Positions 33,765 through 45,209 of a stretch of 64,000 bases of DNA are shown in pieces. This DNA comes from Cryomorphaceae bacterium (GTDB lineage Bacteria > Bacteroidota > Bacteroidia > Flavobacteriales > UBA7430): contig BOWN01000002.1 of NCBI GenBank assembly GCA_019649675.1, forward strand, positions 62,001 through 126,000, given 5' to 3'. Within the stretch, counting starts at the first letter, position 1. Every line of letters begins with the position of its first letter. The notes beneath the pieces are model-generated. The model was not told where the DNA came from, did no database searches, and was given only the letters and a program-made list of their open reading frames with translations. The translations under genes and the position numbers were made by a program.

Positions 33765-35841
33765 TATTCCTCTATATTTAATTCTAGGATTGCTCCTATA
33801 GCAATTTTAAACTGATAATCAGTATAGAGTTTTACGGCTGTATTTTCATTTTCGTAAGAGTTCATTTTGATGTCTAATAATACTCTATTTGAATTAAAAA
33901 GAGCATCATTTGTCCAGAATCTAAAGTGATATTACTATCATATATATTTGTGATATGGTTCGTCCATCTTCATTACTTCAGCAGCATCAAGTATCTGAAC
34001 ATCTAAAGAATCAGAACTAATCCACTCACAGAATCTGTAAAGAAAATCATCATATCTATATCCAAAGGAAAATCATTTTCAGTATGTAATTTAAGAATCA
34101 CAGAATCTATATAATCCGCTTCTGAAGTAAAATCATTTTCTCTTCCAAAATCTATATCTAACGAATCAGTCCTCTTTGCATCTTCTAATCGGAAATGAAG
34201 TGGTACATCTAACTCAAAACCAATCTTAATTTCTGATCCAGCAGTAATTGAATTAATTGAACCGATATTACCATATTCCATTCGGATTAGATAAAACAGT
34301 TCCACTATATAGAATTTGAGATGGACTTAATGAAATCATATCCGAAAGTTGAGAATTAGAGTTGTTGAAATCTGTAATGTTGACATTAAGGCTTGAGACT
34401 GAATATTGGACCATTTAAAGAGATACTCTCATCATCATTAATTCCTAACAAATCTAAATCAATTAAAAAAGGAAAGCCAATAGCATTGTCAACTGTAAAT
34501 CTAGATTTGGAGTTTCAAGATATAAATTTGGAGCAATATCTCCAGAATACTTAAATCTAAATCCAAATCACCTTGTTCTATTTCTTGTTCTATTTGACCA
34601 AAAACCTTCTATGTAGTAAACTCAAAATTCTCTATAGACATATCAATATGAATTTCATCATTTTCGCTAAATGATTCAAAAGTATCTGATCCGATAATTT
34701 GCGATGAATAATTCACTTGAATTTGATTTATAGATTCCAGTAAGATCAAAGGAATAATTTCAAGAGAAAAAGAAAATGTTTGTGGACCGAAGACTGAGTG
34801 TTATTAATTTCAATACCTCTGAAAAGACTATTCCCATCTGATTTTTCAACGATGATATTTCAATTGTTAATTGCAAAGATGCATTAACTGAAGATTCATA
34901 GTTAAAAACAATAGTTCCGGAAGATAAATCAATATAGCTAATTTCTACATCATCATCAACTTGCAATCTACAATTACACTATCTGAAGGTCCCTCTGGAG
35001 GGAAACTTGATTGAACCCTCTGTTGCCTGAAAGGAAATTCCTGAAATCGAAAATATCATATGATCTGAACTAGAAAAAGATAACCAAGAGTTTTCATCGA
35101 GTGGATTAGGGCCACTACCATCAGAACTAAATTCAACAATCGATATCTCAAGGTCAGAATACAAAGATTGATCAGCTAAACTAACTGATTGAACTTGACT
35201 TGTTCCAGCTGCAATAGAATTAAATAAAAATTGACCAACAACAACTTGATTATCGGTATTAACTAATTCTAACTCTAGAGAAGTAATCTCAAAAGCAAAA
35301 TTGTTTATTATTTCAATACTTAAAATACCTTGGAGATCATTACATACTCAAATTCAAACTCATCTGATGCTTGATGATAATATGAACCACCAGACTGAGA
35401 TGTAATTGGCGGAAAGTATGCTGAACCATTCATCTCAGCAAATTAATAGCAAGATCAATTTCTTCAGCTGTATTGCTTTAAGTTATCAGTTAACTCTGAT
35501 AAGGTTACATTAATATCAGTTTGAAAATCATCTATATCAATTGCTTCTAAATAAAAAGAATCTTGTGTTGGATCTTGATCTTCAATAACCATCAAAGTAT
35601 CACTAAAAACTTGAGCTATACTGTCTTCTTTGTATATAATTCGAATAAAATCATCATCATCAAAAGACAAGTTTTCATCATCAGGCAATAAATCTAATAA
35701 TGTAGTTGTAGAATGAATTACGGGAATCGCAATATTAGGTTGTATTTCAATAGTATTAGTAATTTTTGAAATATCCTCATCCATACAAGAGACAACTGAA
35801 AATAATGCAAAAAGAAGTACTAGTTTTCTGATATTATTCAT
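33764..35841 (-). CDS. Large acidic lipoprotein (frameshifts)
   Basis: The ATG at 35841 gives a lipoprotein signal (LFALFSVVSCMDEDISKITN). The acidic residues right after the Cys resemble a Bacteroidota surface-export signal. About 690 codons in all, split by at least six breaks. Pieces include IAIPVIHSTTTLLDLLPDDE, SWLSFSSSDHMIFSISGISF and KIGFELDVPLHFRLEDA. It ends KIAIGAILELNIEE, directly overlapping the DUF5723-like gene. The composition is beta-rich with short extracellular-type strands. No family recognised. The coupling suggests a partner of the barrel protein. Confidence 0.65.
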
Positions 35842-35895
35842 AAGTATCTTTTTAATTCAGCAAATATAAAGAAATAGACTTTTCTGTAAAAATGT

Positions 35896-36602
35896 CTACA
35901 GCAGTGTCAACCTAGCTAAATAATGAAAATGGTCATCTTGATAAATAAGTTCAGTAGTCCAACCAGAGTTAAATGCAATATTTCTTAGTCGATCAAAATC
36001 AACAAACAACCAAGGAAAAGTGATAGAATTATAATGCTTATAGGTTAGTTGGTATTCTAGCTCACCATAATAAGCTAAATTGGTATCTAACCATAAACCA
36101 TCATCGTCATAAAACATATATTTTATATCAGATGAATCTAAAAGAATTTGGCCATCAGAAGATAAAAAGCTTTTATGTACTCTAAAAAACCTTTAAGCCC
36201 TCTAAATTTTTAACTAAACCTATACCATTCATCATAAATATGATGGTATCATAACCATCCGCCTCAAACGTCCATATGTCATCACAATGACATTTTTCAG
36301 ACCTTGTTCTTTCATGATTTCACAACTTAATTCTGATACATCTATTGAAGTTATATCAAATCCATTATTTGTAAATAAAGACTATGTGCTCCAGAACCGG
36401 CACCCACATCGAGAACTTTTCCTTTACAAGGCGTAAAGCTTCTTTTTCAAGAAAAGGCATTTTAGGATATTTACGAAAGAGATGAGAAACAGGTAACTCT
36501 TCTCCTCGGTAATATTTGTATTCACTTTATAGGAGTGTTATCATTATAATGAAAATAATGATAAATCGCTTGTCCAATAGGATCTTGTTCCTTCTTAATC
36601 AT
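35896..36602 (-). CDS. Class I SAM-dependent methyltransferase (frameshifts)
   Basis: The ATG at 36602 gives MIKKEQDPIGQAIYHYFHYN. After breaks come KGKVLDVGAGSGAHSLYLQ (SAM-binding motif I) and ITSIDVSELSCEIMKEQG (motif II acidic end). The C-terminal stretch is intact (YKHYNSITFPWLFVDFDRLR). About 235 residues. Small-molecule methyltransferases of this type are cytosolic; the substrate cannot be read. It lies upstream of the lipoprotein and DUF5723-like genes, same strand, 55 bp apart. Confidence 0.7.
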
Positions 36603-36668
36603 ATGAGCTAAAATAAGAAATCATTTTTTTAATATATTTACCGAAATAATTCATCTAAAATAAACTCA

Positions 36669-38988
36669 ATGAGGTATATTTTTTCCTTTCCCTTCCCTTT
36701 TTCTTTTTTGCTTGTTCACATGAAACTGAACCAGCTTATTTAAATCCTTCTTTGTCTGTTGATAAAAGAATAGATGATTTAATGAGTAGAATGACTCTCT
36801 ATGAAAAGCATGTCAAATGAATCAATTCGTTGGACTTGAGCATATGAAAAAAGCAGAAAAAGATTTATCTGCTGAGGACATGAAAAAAGTGATGCTCAAG
36901 GTTTTTACAAAGGAGTATTTTCTCAGGATGTTGAGCAAATGGTAATCAAAGGACAAATTGGTTCTTTCTTGCATGTAGTTACTGCTAAAGAAGCTAATTA
37001 TTTACAAGAGTTGGCATATAAATCTGAATTTAAAATTCCATTGCTTATTGGAATTGATGCAATTCATGGAAATGCCTTATATAAGGGAGCAACCGTATAC
37101 CCATCTCCAATAACAATTGCTTCAACATGGGATGAGACTAACTCATATAATGTTGGTATTCAAACCGCTTTTGAGATGAGAGCTACAGGTTCACATTGGG
37201 CTTTTACCCCAAATATAGATGTAATGAGAGATGCTAGATGGGGAAGAGTTGGTGAAACCTTTGGAGAAGACCCGTATTTAGTTACACAAATGGGCTTAGC
37301 TATGATAAATGGGTTACAACAAGATGATTTTACTGGAGCTAATAAAGTCATAGCATGTGCAAAGCACCTCATAGCTGGTAGTGAACCAATTAATGGCTTG
37401 AATTTATCCCCTATGGATATTTCTGAAAGAACATTAAATGAAATTTATTTACCACCATACAAAAGTGCTGTTGATGCAGGAGTTTTTTCCATTATGGCAG
37501 CTCACAACGAAGTAAATGGTGTTCCTTCACATTCAAACAAGAAGCTTATGACAGATTTAATAAGAGATGAATGGGGTTTCGATGGTTTTTATGTTAGTGA
37601 TTGGTTGGATATTGAAAGGTTAGAAACTCTTCATAGAGTTGCTAGAAATTTTAAAGAGGCCGTTCACCTTGCTGTTGATGCTGGAATTGATATGCACATG
37701 CACGGTCCAAACTTTCCTGAATTAGTAATTGAATTGGTAAATGAAGGAAAACTATCAGAGGAAAGGGTCAATTATGCATGTTCGAAAATATTAGAAGCAA
37801 AATTTAAGCTAGGGTTGTTTGAAAATCGCTTTGTTGATGAAGATAAAATTTCTGAAAAATATTTAAACAATCTCACACAGAAACAGCTTTAAAATTAGCT
37901 AGAGAAGGTATAGTTTTATTAAAAAATAATGATGTATTACCATTACAAAAACCTCAAAATACAAAGAATAAAATACTAGTTACAGGACCTAATGCTAACA
38001 ATCAATCAATTTTAGGTGATTGGCATAAACCACAGCCAGATGAAAATGTTCTGACTATATATGAAGGTATAGAAAAAATTGGTACAGAAGTGGGTTATGT
38101 AGTTGACTATCATGACTCTAACCAAAACATAAAGAAAATTTCAAATAGTGATATTGATAAAACAATTGAGATTGCAAATGAATATGATATTGTTTTTGTT
38201 GTAGTTGGCGATAATTCAATGAGGTACAAGTGGAGCGAAAAACAGCTGGAGAAAATACTGCAAGAGCTGAACTTAATTTAGCTGGAAATCAATTAAATCT
38301 GGTAAAAGATTAAAAGAAACAGGCAAAAATATTATTGTTATTTATGCAAATGGTAGACCAATTTCTGAGCCTTGGATTTCTGAAAATATCAACGCAATTA
38401 TCGAAGTATGGGAACCAGGAAGTTTTGGTGGATTAGCAGCAGCTGAAATTATTTTTGGGAAGGTAAATCCTAGTGGAAAACTTCCCCTTACTATTGCAAA
38501 TTCAGTTGGTCAATTGAAAATGTTCTATAATCATAAGCAATCTATGTATTACAGAAACTATGCAATGAATACCAATAAACCACTATATTCCTTTGGTTTT
38601 GGCCTAAGTTATACAAAATTTGATATCAGTGAACCAAAACTCAATATTTCAAAATTTAAAAATGACATCTTAAGTGTCTCTGTTGATGTCAAAAATATTG
38701 GTGAAATTATTGGTGATGAAATAGTTCAACTATATATTTCTGATAAATTTAGTAGTATTACTCGACCAGTTAAAGAACTAAAAGCCTTTAAAAGAGTAAG
38801 GTTAAAACCAGGAGAATCAAAAAATCATATTTGAATTAGACAAATCTGCATTTGCTTTTATGACGCAGAAATGAAATATATTGTTGAAGCGGGTGAATTT
38901 AATATTCATGTAGGAAACTCTTCAAGAGATGAGGACCTTAAAAGTATAAGTTTCAATATTAAAGAAACACTATATTTAAAAGATTAAT
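36669..38988 (+). CDS. Glycoside hydrolase family 3, beta-glucosidase-like (frameshifts)
   Basis: About 770 codons. The N-terminus (MRYIF..., ending near FFACSHETEPAY) suggests a lipoprotein, with breaks in T and A runs. GH3 TIM-barrel motifs: IPLLIGIDAIHGNALYKGA, WAFTPNIDVMRDARWGRVGE, FGEDPYLVT, CAKHLIAGSEP, and the nucleophile Asp in GFDGFYVSDWLD. The C-terminal alpha/beta sandwich (AREGIVLLKNNDVLPL) and fibronectin-III-like domain (YSFGFGLSYTKFDIS) follow after breaks near 37890, 38250 and 38830. It resembles BglX-type exo-beta-glucosidases. It opens the glycan locus and probably releases glucose or a related sugar for the next gene, a sugar transporter. Confidence 0.88.
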
Positions 38989-39118
38989 TTATTCTTGAAT
39001 CAAAATCTATCATTTTATGGTTTTTATTCCATTCACACTAGATTAAATTATACTATTCATCTTTTTTGAAATAAAAGCACGATGCTAAATCATTTGTTAA
39101 TAAATAATAATTAAAAAA

Positions 39119-40714
39119 ATGAAATCAAACTCAAATTACAACGCTGCTCTTGCCACTTTAGTAATTGTCTTCTTCTTCTGGGGCTTCATTGCCGCATCAA
39201 ATGGTGTTTTTATACCATTTTGCAAAAGTTATTTTCATTTAGATCAATTTCAGTCACAGCTGATTGATTTTGCCTTTTATGGGGCTTATTACATTGGAGC
39301 TCTTTTATTATTTATAATATCTGGTTACATAAAAACTGATATTTTAAATAAATGGGGATTTAAAAATGGTATTATATATGGTTTGCTTATTTCTGCAATT
39401 GGAGCTGCTGTAATGATTCCCGCTATTTCAAGTGGTTCATTTAGTTTTATTTTAGGTTCACTATTTGTAGTTGCTTTAGGCTTTTCGTTACAACAAACAT
39501 CTGCAAATCCGTTTGCTATTGCATTGGGAGAACCTGCAACAGGATCTCACAGATTAAATTTGGCTGGGGGTGTAAATTCCTTTGGGACTGCTATTGGACC
39601 AATTGTAGTTGCTTTTGCGCTGTTTGGAGCAGCAACTTACTCAGATGATCAAATTGCAAGTATAAATCTATCTACTGTTAAAACCTTATATGTAGCAGTT
39701 GGTGGTTTATTTTTACTTGCGGCTACTCTGTTTATTTTTTCAAAAAAATTACCTCAAGCAAAAGGTGATTCTAATTTTGTTCAAGCACCTAAAGCAGTGA
39801 AAATGCTAACCTTTATTACTTTGGTACTTTTGGTTGTTTTTATTTTGTTTTGATCAATATCGTGGTGATACTGTTGATTCAAATTTGATATTTAAGCTTA
39901 TGATCCTAGCATTGTTTCTAATTGTTGGAGGACTATTATTCTCAAATCAAAAAGCAATTAAAAATCCTGATGGTTGGGGTGCAATGCAATACCCTCAATT
40001 GGTTCTTGGTATGCTGGCGATATTTACTTACGTCGGGTAGAGGTAACAATTCAAAGTAATTTAGGTGAACTTTTAAAGTCTGAAGCATTTGGTGGTTATA
40101 GTAACTCTCAAATTGCGCCTTATATATCGATGTACTGGGGATCTTTGATGATAGGTAGATGGGCTGGAGCTATTTCTGTTTTTAACCCAGGAAAGACATT
40201 AAAAAACGTTCTATTTATCATAGTTCCTTACATTGCTTTTGGAGTTGTTTTATTTGTAAATCATATTTCTAATAACGACATAAGTGGTCTTTATTTATAT
40301 GGCTGGAGTATTTTATTATTAATTGCTGGGTTCTTTTATGGTCAAGAAAAACCATCTAAAACACTATTTATATTCGGATTGCTTGGAGTTTTGTCAATGT
40401 TATTAGGCCTCTTTAGTGATGGTACAATAGCTCTTTACGCATTTATGAGTGGTGGTTTGTTTTGTTCTATAATGTGGCCAAGTATTTTTCATTATCAATA
40501 GCTGGTTTAGGCAAATATACCTCTCAAGGATCAGCCTTCTTAATAATGATGATTTTGGGTGGTGCTATTATCCCACCTATCCAAGGAAACTTGCAGATAT
40601 ATTTACTATTCATAGTTCATATTGGATTACTGTAATTTGTTTTCTTTATCTAATGTTCTTTGCAGTAAAAGTGAAAAAGTTTTAAAGTCTCAAGGTGTAA
40701 ATTATGATGAATAA
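39119..40714 (+). CDS. FucP-type sugar/H+ symporter, MFS (frameshifts)
   Basis: MFS carrier of about 520 residues with twelve or so membrane segments. Opens [38 protein letters not shown] and [20 protein letters not shown] are typical of the FucP/GluP family of fucose, glucose or galactose symporters. Breaks near 39850, 40040 and 40500. Inner membrane. It follows GH3 and precedes sulfatases, so it probably imports the monosaccharide released by the locus. The sugar cannot be told from sequence. Confidence 0.88.
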
Positions 40715-40740
40715 ATAATCTCGCAAGGAAAAGATTATTT
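40713..40740 (+). terminator. Weak hairpin after the MFS gene
   Basis: AAATAATCT (40713-40721) / AGATTATTT (40732-40740), 10-base loop, followed by TTAC. The stem is AT-rich and the U tract short, so this may only attenuate transcription. Confidence 0.35.
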
Positions 40741-40821
40741 TTACTTTTAAGATGTTTCACAAAGAAGAATGGGTGAAAAAATAATCTAAAACAAAGAGAA
40801 ATTTAATAAATAGTAGTTTTC

Positions 40822-42378
40822 ATGTTTAAAAATATTATAAACATTCAATTATTTATTGCACTAGTTTGCCTATACAGCTGTTCTGAAGACTCAAAAATTT
40901 AAATACAAAAGATAAGTCAATTTCACATACTTCAGAAAAACTTAATGTATTACTAATTGTTGCAGATGACTTAAACTGTGATATAGGCGCTTACGGAAAT
41001 TCGATCGTAAAAACACCGAATATAGATCGTCTTGCAGAAAAAGGAATTCTTTTGAAAATGCTCACAATCAATATCCACTATGTGGAGCCATCTCGTGCAT
41101 CATTCTTGACTGGTATGTATACTAATCAAACTAAGATTACGAGGAACAATATGAATCTTAGAAATTCTGTTCCAGATGTTATTACTTTAGGACAACGTTT
41201 CAGACAACAAGGTTATCAATCTGTTCGAATTGGTAAAATGTTTCACTATGACAACCCGAGCGCTATTGGAACATCAGGAAATGATGACATCTATTCTTGG
41301 GATCAAACTATAAATCCATATGGAAGAGACAAAATTGAAGAATATAAAATTAATACTCTAACACCAAGAAAATATGGAGGTACTTTAAGCTGGTTAGCTG
41401 CGGATGGTACAGATGAGGAACAAACAGATGGTATTGGATCAAGCGAGGCAATAAAAATGCTTGATCAATTTACTATAGTGAAACTCCATTTTTTTTAGCT
41501 GTTGGTTTTTAGACCTCACACCCCATTTGTCGCCCCTAAAAAATATTTTGACATTTACGACAGAAAGAAAATCGAAATTCCAGAAAGCTCTTCTGAATAC
41601 CTGGCAACATTTGCCAGAACCTGCTGCAAAATCTATAAGAGCAAAAAGAACCAGTTGAATCTAGAAAAGAACGTGCTCAAGAGATAAAAGAAGCATATTA
41701 TGCAACTATTTCATTTGTAGATGCACAGTTAGGTAGGATCCTTGATTATCTAGAAGTCTCAGGATTAGATAAAAATACAATTGTAGTATTTACTTCGGAT
41801 CACGGCTACCACATGGGAGAGCACGGTCACTGGCAAAAACAAACACTATTTGAAAATTCAACTCGAATACCACTAATAATTTCTAATCCAAATTCAGAAA
41901 AAAAAGGAGTGAAATCTAACAGTCCAGTTGAATTAATTGACCTCTACCCTACTCTAATGGACTTGACCAATATAAATACACCTAAGCATGTCGTTGGAAA
42001 AAGTTTAGAACCACTAATGAAGAATGTAAATAATTCTGTTCGAGGAAGCGCAATAACAAGATGGCGAAATGGATACTCAATCAAAACCAAACGCTACAGA
42101 CTCACAAAGTGGGAAGTAATGGCGAACTAGGTTACAAAGCTATATGACCATAAATACGACAAGAACGAACTAATCAATCTTGCAAAAAATCAAGATTATA
42201 ATGAAGTAATGGATTCTTTAAAATTGGTGATTGAGGAAAGAATTGCTGATGCCTCAATTAAACCTGAGGGTCTTGGCAGGCAATTCAAAATGCCAAACCT
42301 ATGTACAAAGCAAAAAAAATTACTTATGGGGATATCCACGATATAAATGGTGAAATATTGAATTTTAAAAATGAATAA
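40822..42378 (+). CDS. Sulfatase, S1 family, iduronate-2-sulfatase-like (frameshifts)
   Basis: Signal ending [14 protein letters not shown] suggests a lipoprotein. [19 protein letters not shown] and [11 protein letters not shown] hold the metal-binding aspartates. The active-site motif around 41080 reads C-G-P-S-R once one extra G is ignored, so formylglycine formation on that Cys is expected. Later come [31 protein letters not shown] (metal ligands) and [13 protein letters not shown]. The GEHGHW..KQTLFE pattern is that of the iduronate-2-sulfatase-like branch (S1_7). It would remove a sulfate ester from a glycan. Four or five single-base breaks. Its stop overlaps the following reading frame, which starts about 50 bp on. 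Confidence 0.88.
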
Positions 42379-42430
42379 TTCAATAATTTTAAACTTTACT
42401 TGTCAGTTTCAAATTATAAATCCATGCACC

Positions 42431-43896
42431 ATGATATTAAAGCTAATAGATAAGCTAACCGAAAAATTTATTAAAATAGTATTTTGTTCTTTAGGGATTT
42501 TATTACTTTATTTTTCATGTAATTCTGCTGACTTTTCTGAAAAAAAAGGAAAAAATACAACTTCTCCTAATTTCATACTTATACTTGCAGATGACCAAGG
42601 ATGGAATGGTACATCTGTCAAAATGATGCAAAAATGAGCCCGGCTCAAAAAATGATTACTTCGAAACACCAAACTTAGAGTTACTTGCTGAAAAGGTATT
42701 CGATTTTCTGATGCGTACGCAAGTGCACCTGTTTGTGCTCCTTCAAGGTATAGCATTCAGTTCGGAAAAACACCGGCGAGGCTTTCATTGATTCGAGTTG
42801 GAATGAATACGGATCATATTGACCATGAAGGATTTACAAGTATCCCAAAAGCACTTAAAAAAATCAATAGTCAATATAGAACTGCCCATTTTGGAAAATG
42901 GGGAATGGGAAGTAATCCCTCTGTCCTTGGCTATGACATAAGCGACGGACCTACCAAAAATAAGGATGGGAATTTCACAAACGACAAATCCCAATGGATA
43001 CATACCGCTAAAGAAGATCCAAAAAATATTTTTTCTCTAACTGATAGAGCAATTGAATTTATCAAGTCAAGTACAGCTAAAGCAAAACCTTTTTATCTGC
43101 AAATTTCTCATTACGCAGTTCATGCCGATATTGAATCAAAAGAAAAAAGCTTTAACCTCCTTAGAGACAAGCCAAAAGGTACACAACAAAAAGATCAGGG
43201 ATTTGCTGCCATGACTTTTGATTTAGACCAGGGACTTGGTATTCTTTTAAAAAAGATAAAAGAACTAGATATCGAAGACAACACATATATTATATATATG
43301 TCTGACAACGGTTCTGTACCGAATATACCAGGAGCCAAGAAGTATGAAAAAAGCTACAACTATCCCTTAAGTAGAGGTAAATGGGATGCATTAGAAGGAG
43401 GAGTACGTGTACCACTTATTATTGCAGGACCGGGAATAAAATCTGGCTCCGAATCTGCCACACCTGTTTCAGGATCAGACCTCTTACCTACCATATTAGA
43501 TCTAGCTGGAAACAAAACAATTACATTAAATGAAATTGATGGGGGAAGTTTTGCGCCAATACTTTTTAATAAAAATTATGAAGGAATTGAAAGAAACGTT
43601 GACGGAATTTTCTTCATGTACCCTACAGAAATGGCATAGCTTTAAAAAGACCTCATTCTGCAGTCCGAAAAGGAGAATACAAGCTTGTTAAATTTCAAGA
43701 TGATAAATCAATCTTTCTATTTAACTTAGTAAAAGACAAAATGGAGCAAATAAATTTAGTCACTCAAAAACAAGAGAAAGCAAAAGAATTGGAAAGAATA
43801 TTAGATAATTACCTTATTGAGGTGCATGCACCCAAGTGGCAAGACGGAATTACATGGAAAAATACACCTTTAAAAAAAATTAACTCAAACTACTAA
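42431..43896 (+). CDS. Sulfatase, S1 family (frameshifts)
   Basis: I choose the ATG at 42431 (MILKLIDKLTEKF), which puts a lipoprotein signal (SLGILLLYFSCNSAD) at normal length. An in-frame ATG at 42371 overlaps the previous gene. FILILADDQGWNGTS has the metal-binding DD. ASAPVCAPSRYSIQFGK carries the CxPSR modification site. AHFGKWGMG, IIYMSDNGSVPN and GKWDALEGGVRVPLIIAGPG are all standard sulfatase elements. Breaks near 42635, 42690 and 43620; the tail ends KKINSNY. The subfamily is uncertain. It is three bases from the formylglycine-generating enzyme gene that would activate it. Confidence 0.88.
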
Positions 43897-43899
43897 TTC

Positions 43900-45069
43900 T
43901 TGATTTGTCTTAAAAAATATTTAATATTCTCAGTAAACTTTATTTTCATCTTATCTGCATGTGAAAATGCAAATACAAGTGACAAAAGCGAAAATAATGA
44001 TAATGAAAATTTCCAAAGAGTTGCTTGTCAAAACTCTATATCAAAGCATGTTTTTCAGGAAACACAGTTTACTCAGTCTGATAATCTATTAAATGATTTA
44101 TTGCTTAATGTACTTCCAGACTCTAGTATGAGAATGGCCTATATTCCGGAGGGGATTTACGATATGGGGTCAAGTAATCCCAATATGGCGCTCAAAAGAG
44201 AACTACCTCAACATCGAGTTAAAGTTAACGCTTTTTATATGGATATTCATGAGGTTACAAATGCTCAATTTTCGGCTTTTGTCAAAGCAACTAATTATAA
44301 AACCATTGCGGAACGTGAAATTGATTGGGAGATACTCCAAAAACAGCTCCCTTTAAACACAGCTAAACCAAATTCAGATTTTCTACAACCCGGATCAATG
44401 GTTTTTTTTGCAAATAAGGACATCTATAACTTGATTGACATTTCGCAATGGTGGCGATGGACTATAGGAGCTAATTGGAAGCACCCTAATGGTCCAGAGA
44501 GCAGTATACAGGGTAAAGCTCAAGATCCTGTTGTACATATTTGTTACCATGATGCTTTAGCCTATGCAAAATGGTGTGGAAAACGTTTACCTACTGAAGC
44601 AGAGTGGGAATGGGCAGCTCGAGGTGGATTAAAAAATAAGATTTATCCTTGGGGTAACTTATCTGTTGAAAAAGGAATTCCAAAATGTAATTATTGGACA
44701 GGTATTTTTCCTACTCAAAATACTAAAGAAGATGGTTTTGATGGAGTTGCACCTGTAATGCAATATGAACCAAATGGATATGGTCTTTATGATATGGCAG
44801 GGAATGTTTGGGAAATTTGTGAAGACTGGTATGATGAAAACTATTATTCATCTTTAAATTTATCTGAAACTCAAGACAATCCTAAGGGACCTGAAATATG
44901 GAATTATCCAATGGAACCAATGGACCCAAAACGCGTTATTCGAGGAGGTTCATTTTTATGCAATGACAGTTATTGCTCAAGTTATAGAGTTTCAGCGAGA
45001 ATGCCTTATTCACAGGAGACTGGTATGAGCCACACTGGATTTAGATGTGTAAAAGACATTACTCCATGA
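43900..45069 (+). CDS. Formylglycine-generating enzyme, lipoprotein form
   Basis: 389 residues, intact. FGE-sulfatase fold: MAYIPEGIYDMGSSNP, FYMDIHEVTNAQFSAFV, WCGKRLPTEAEWEWAARGG, YDMAGNVWEICEDWYD, RVIRGGSFLCNDSYC. Both copper-binding catalytic cysteines (Cys354 and Cys359) are present, so this should be a true FGE and not a GldK/GldJ-like relative. It oxidises the CxPSR cysteine of sulfatases to formylglycine. The start is TTG at 43900, the only in-frame start after the previous stop. The N-terminus IFSVNFIFILSACENANTSD has a clear lipobox (LSAC), so the enzyme would act outside the inner membrane. Next to two of its likely substrates. Confidence 0.93.
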   Translation: MICLKKYLIFSVNFIFILSACENANTSDKSENNDNENFQRVACQNSISKHVFQETQFTQSDNLLNDLLLNVLPDSSMRMAYIPEGIYDMGSSNPNMALKRELPQHRVKVNAFYMDIHEVTNAQFSAFVKATNYKTIAEREIDWEILQKQLPLNTAKPNSDFLQPGSMVFFANKDIYNLIDISQWWRWTIGANWKHPNGPESSIQGKAQDPVVHICYHDALAYAKWCGKRLPTEAEWEWAARGGLKNKIYPWGNLSVEKGIPKCNYWTGIFPTQNTKEDGFDGVAPVMQYEPNGYGLYDMAGNVWEICEDWYDENYYSSLNLSETQDNPKGPEIWNYPMEPMDPKRVIRGGSFLCNDSYCSSYRVSARMPYSQETGMSHTGFRCVKDITP

Positions 45070-45185
45070 TCATAGTTTATTTTGCTTTATTGAGTTATTA
45101 GATTACATCAAATAAAATTTAAGTTAGTGTATATAGTACATTAATGTTAAATTATCTTTCTACAGAATTTTTATTTATTTAATTT

Positions 45186-45200
45186 CGTAAAAATTTTACG
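45186..45200. promoter_or_regulatory. Inverted repeat CGTAAAA-A-TTTTACG
   Basis: Seven-bp arms with one central base, ending 9 bp before the ATG at 45210. Could be an operator or an RNA hairpin over the start of the operon. No regulator gene is nearby to match it. Confidence 0.3.
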
Positions 45201-45209
45201 TATCTAATT

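Noticed and set aside
43900-45069. GldK/GldJ gliding lipoprotein
   Set aside because: Those share the fold but lack the catalytic cysteines; here the FLCNDSYC pair is present and sulfatases flank the gene.
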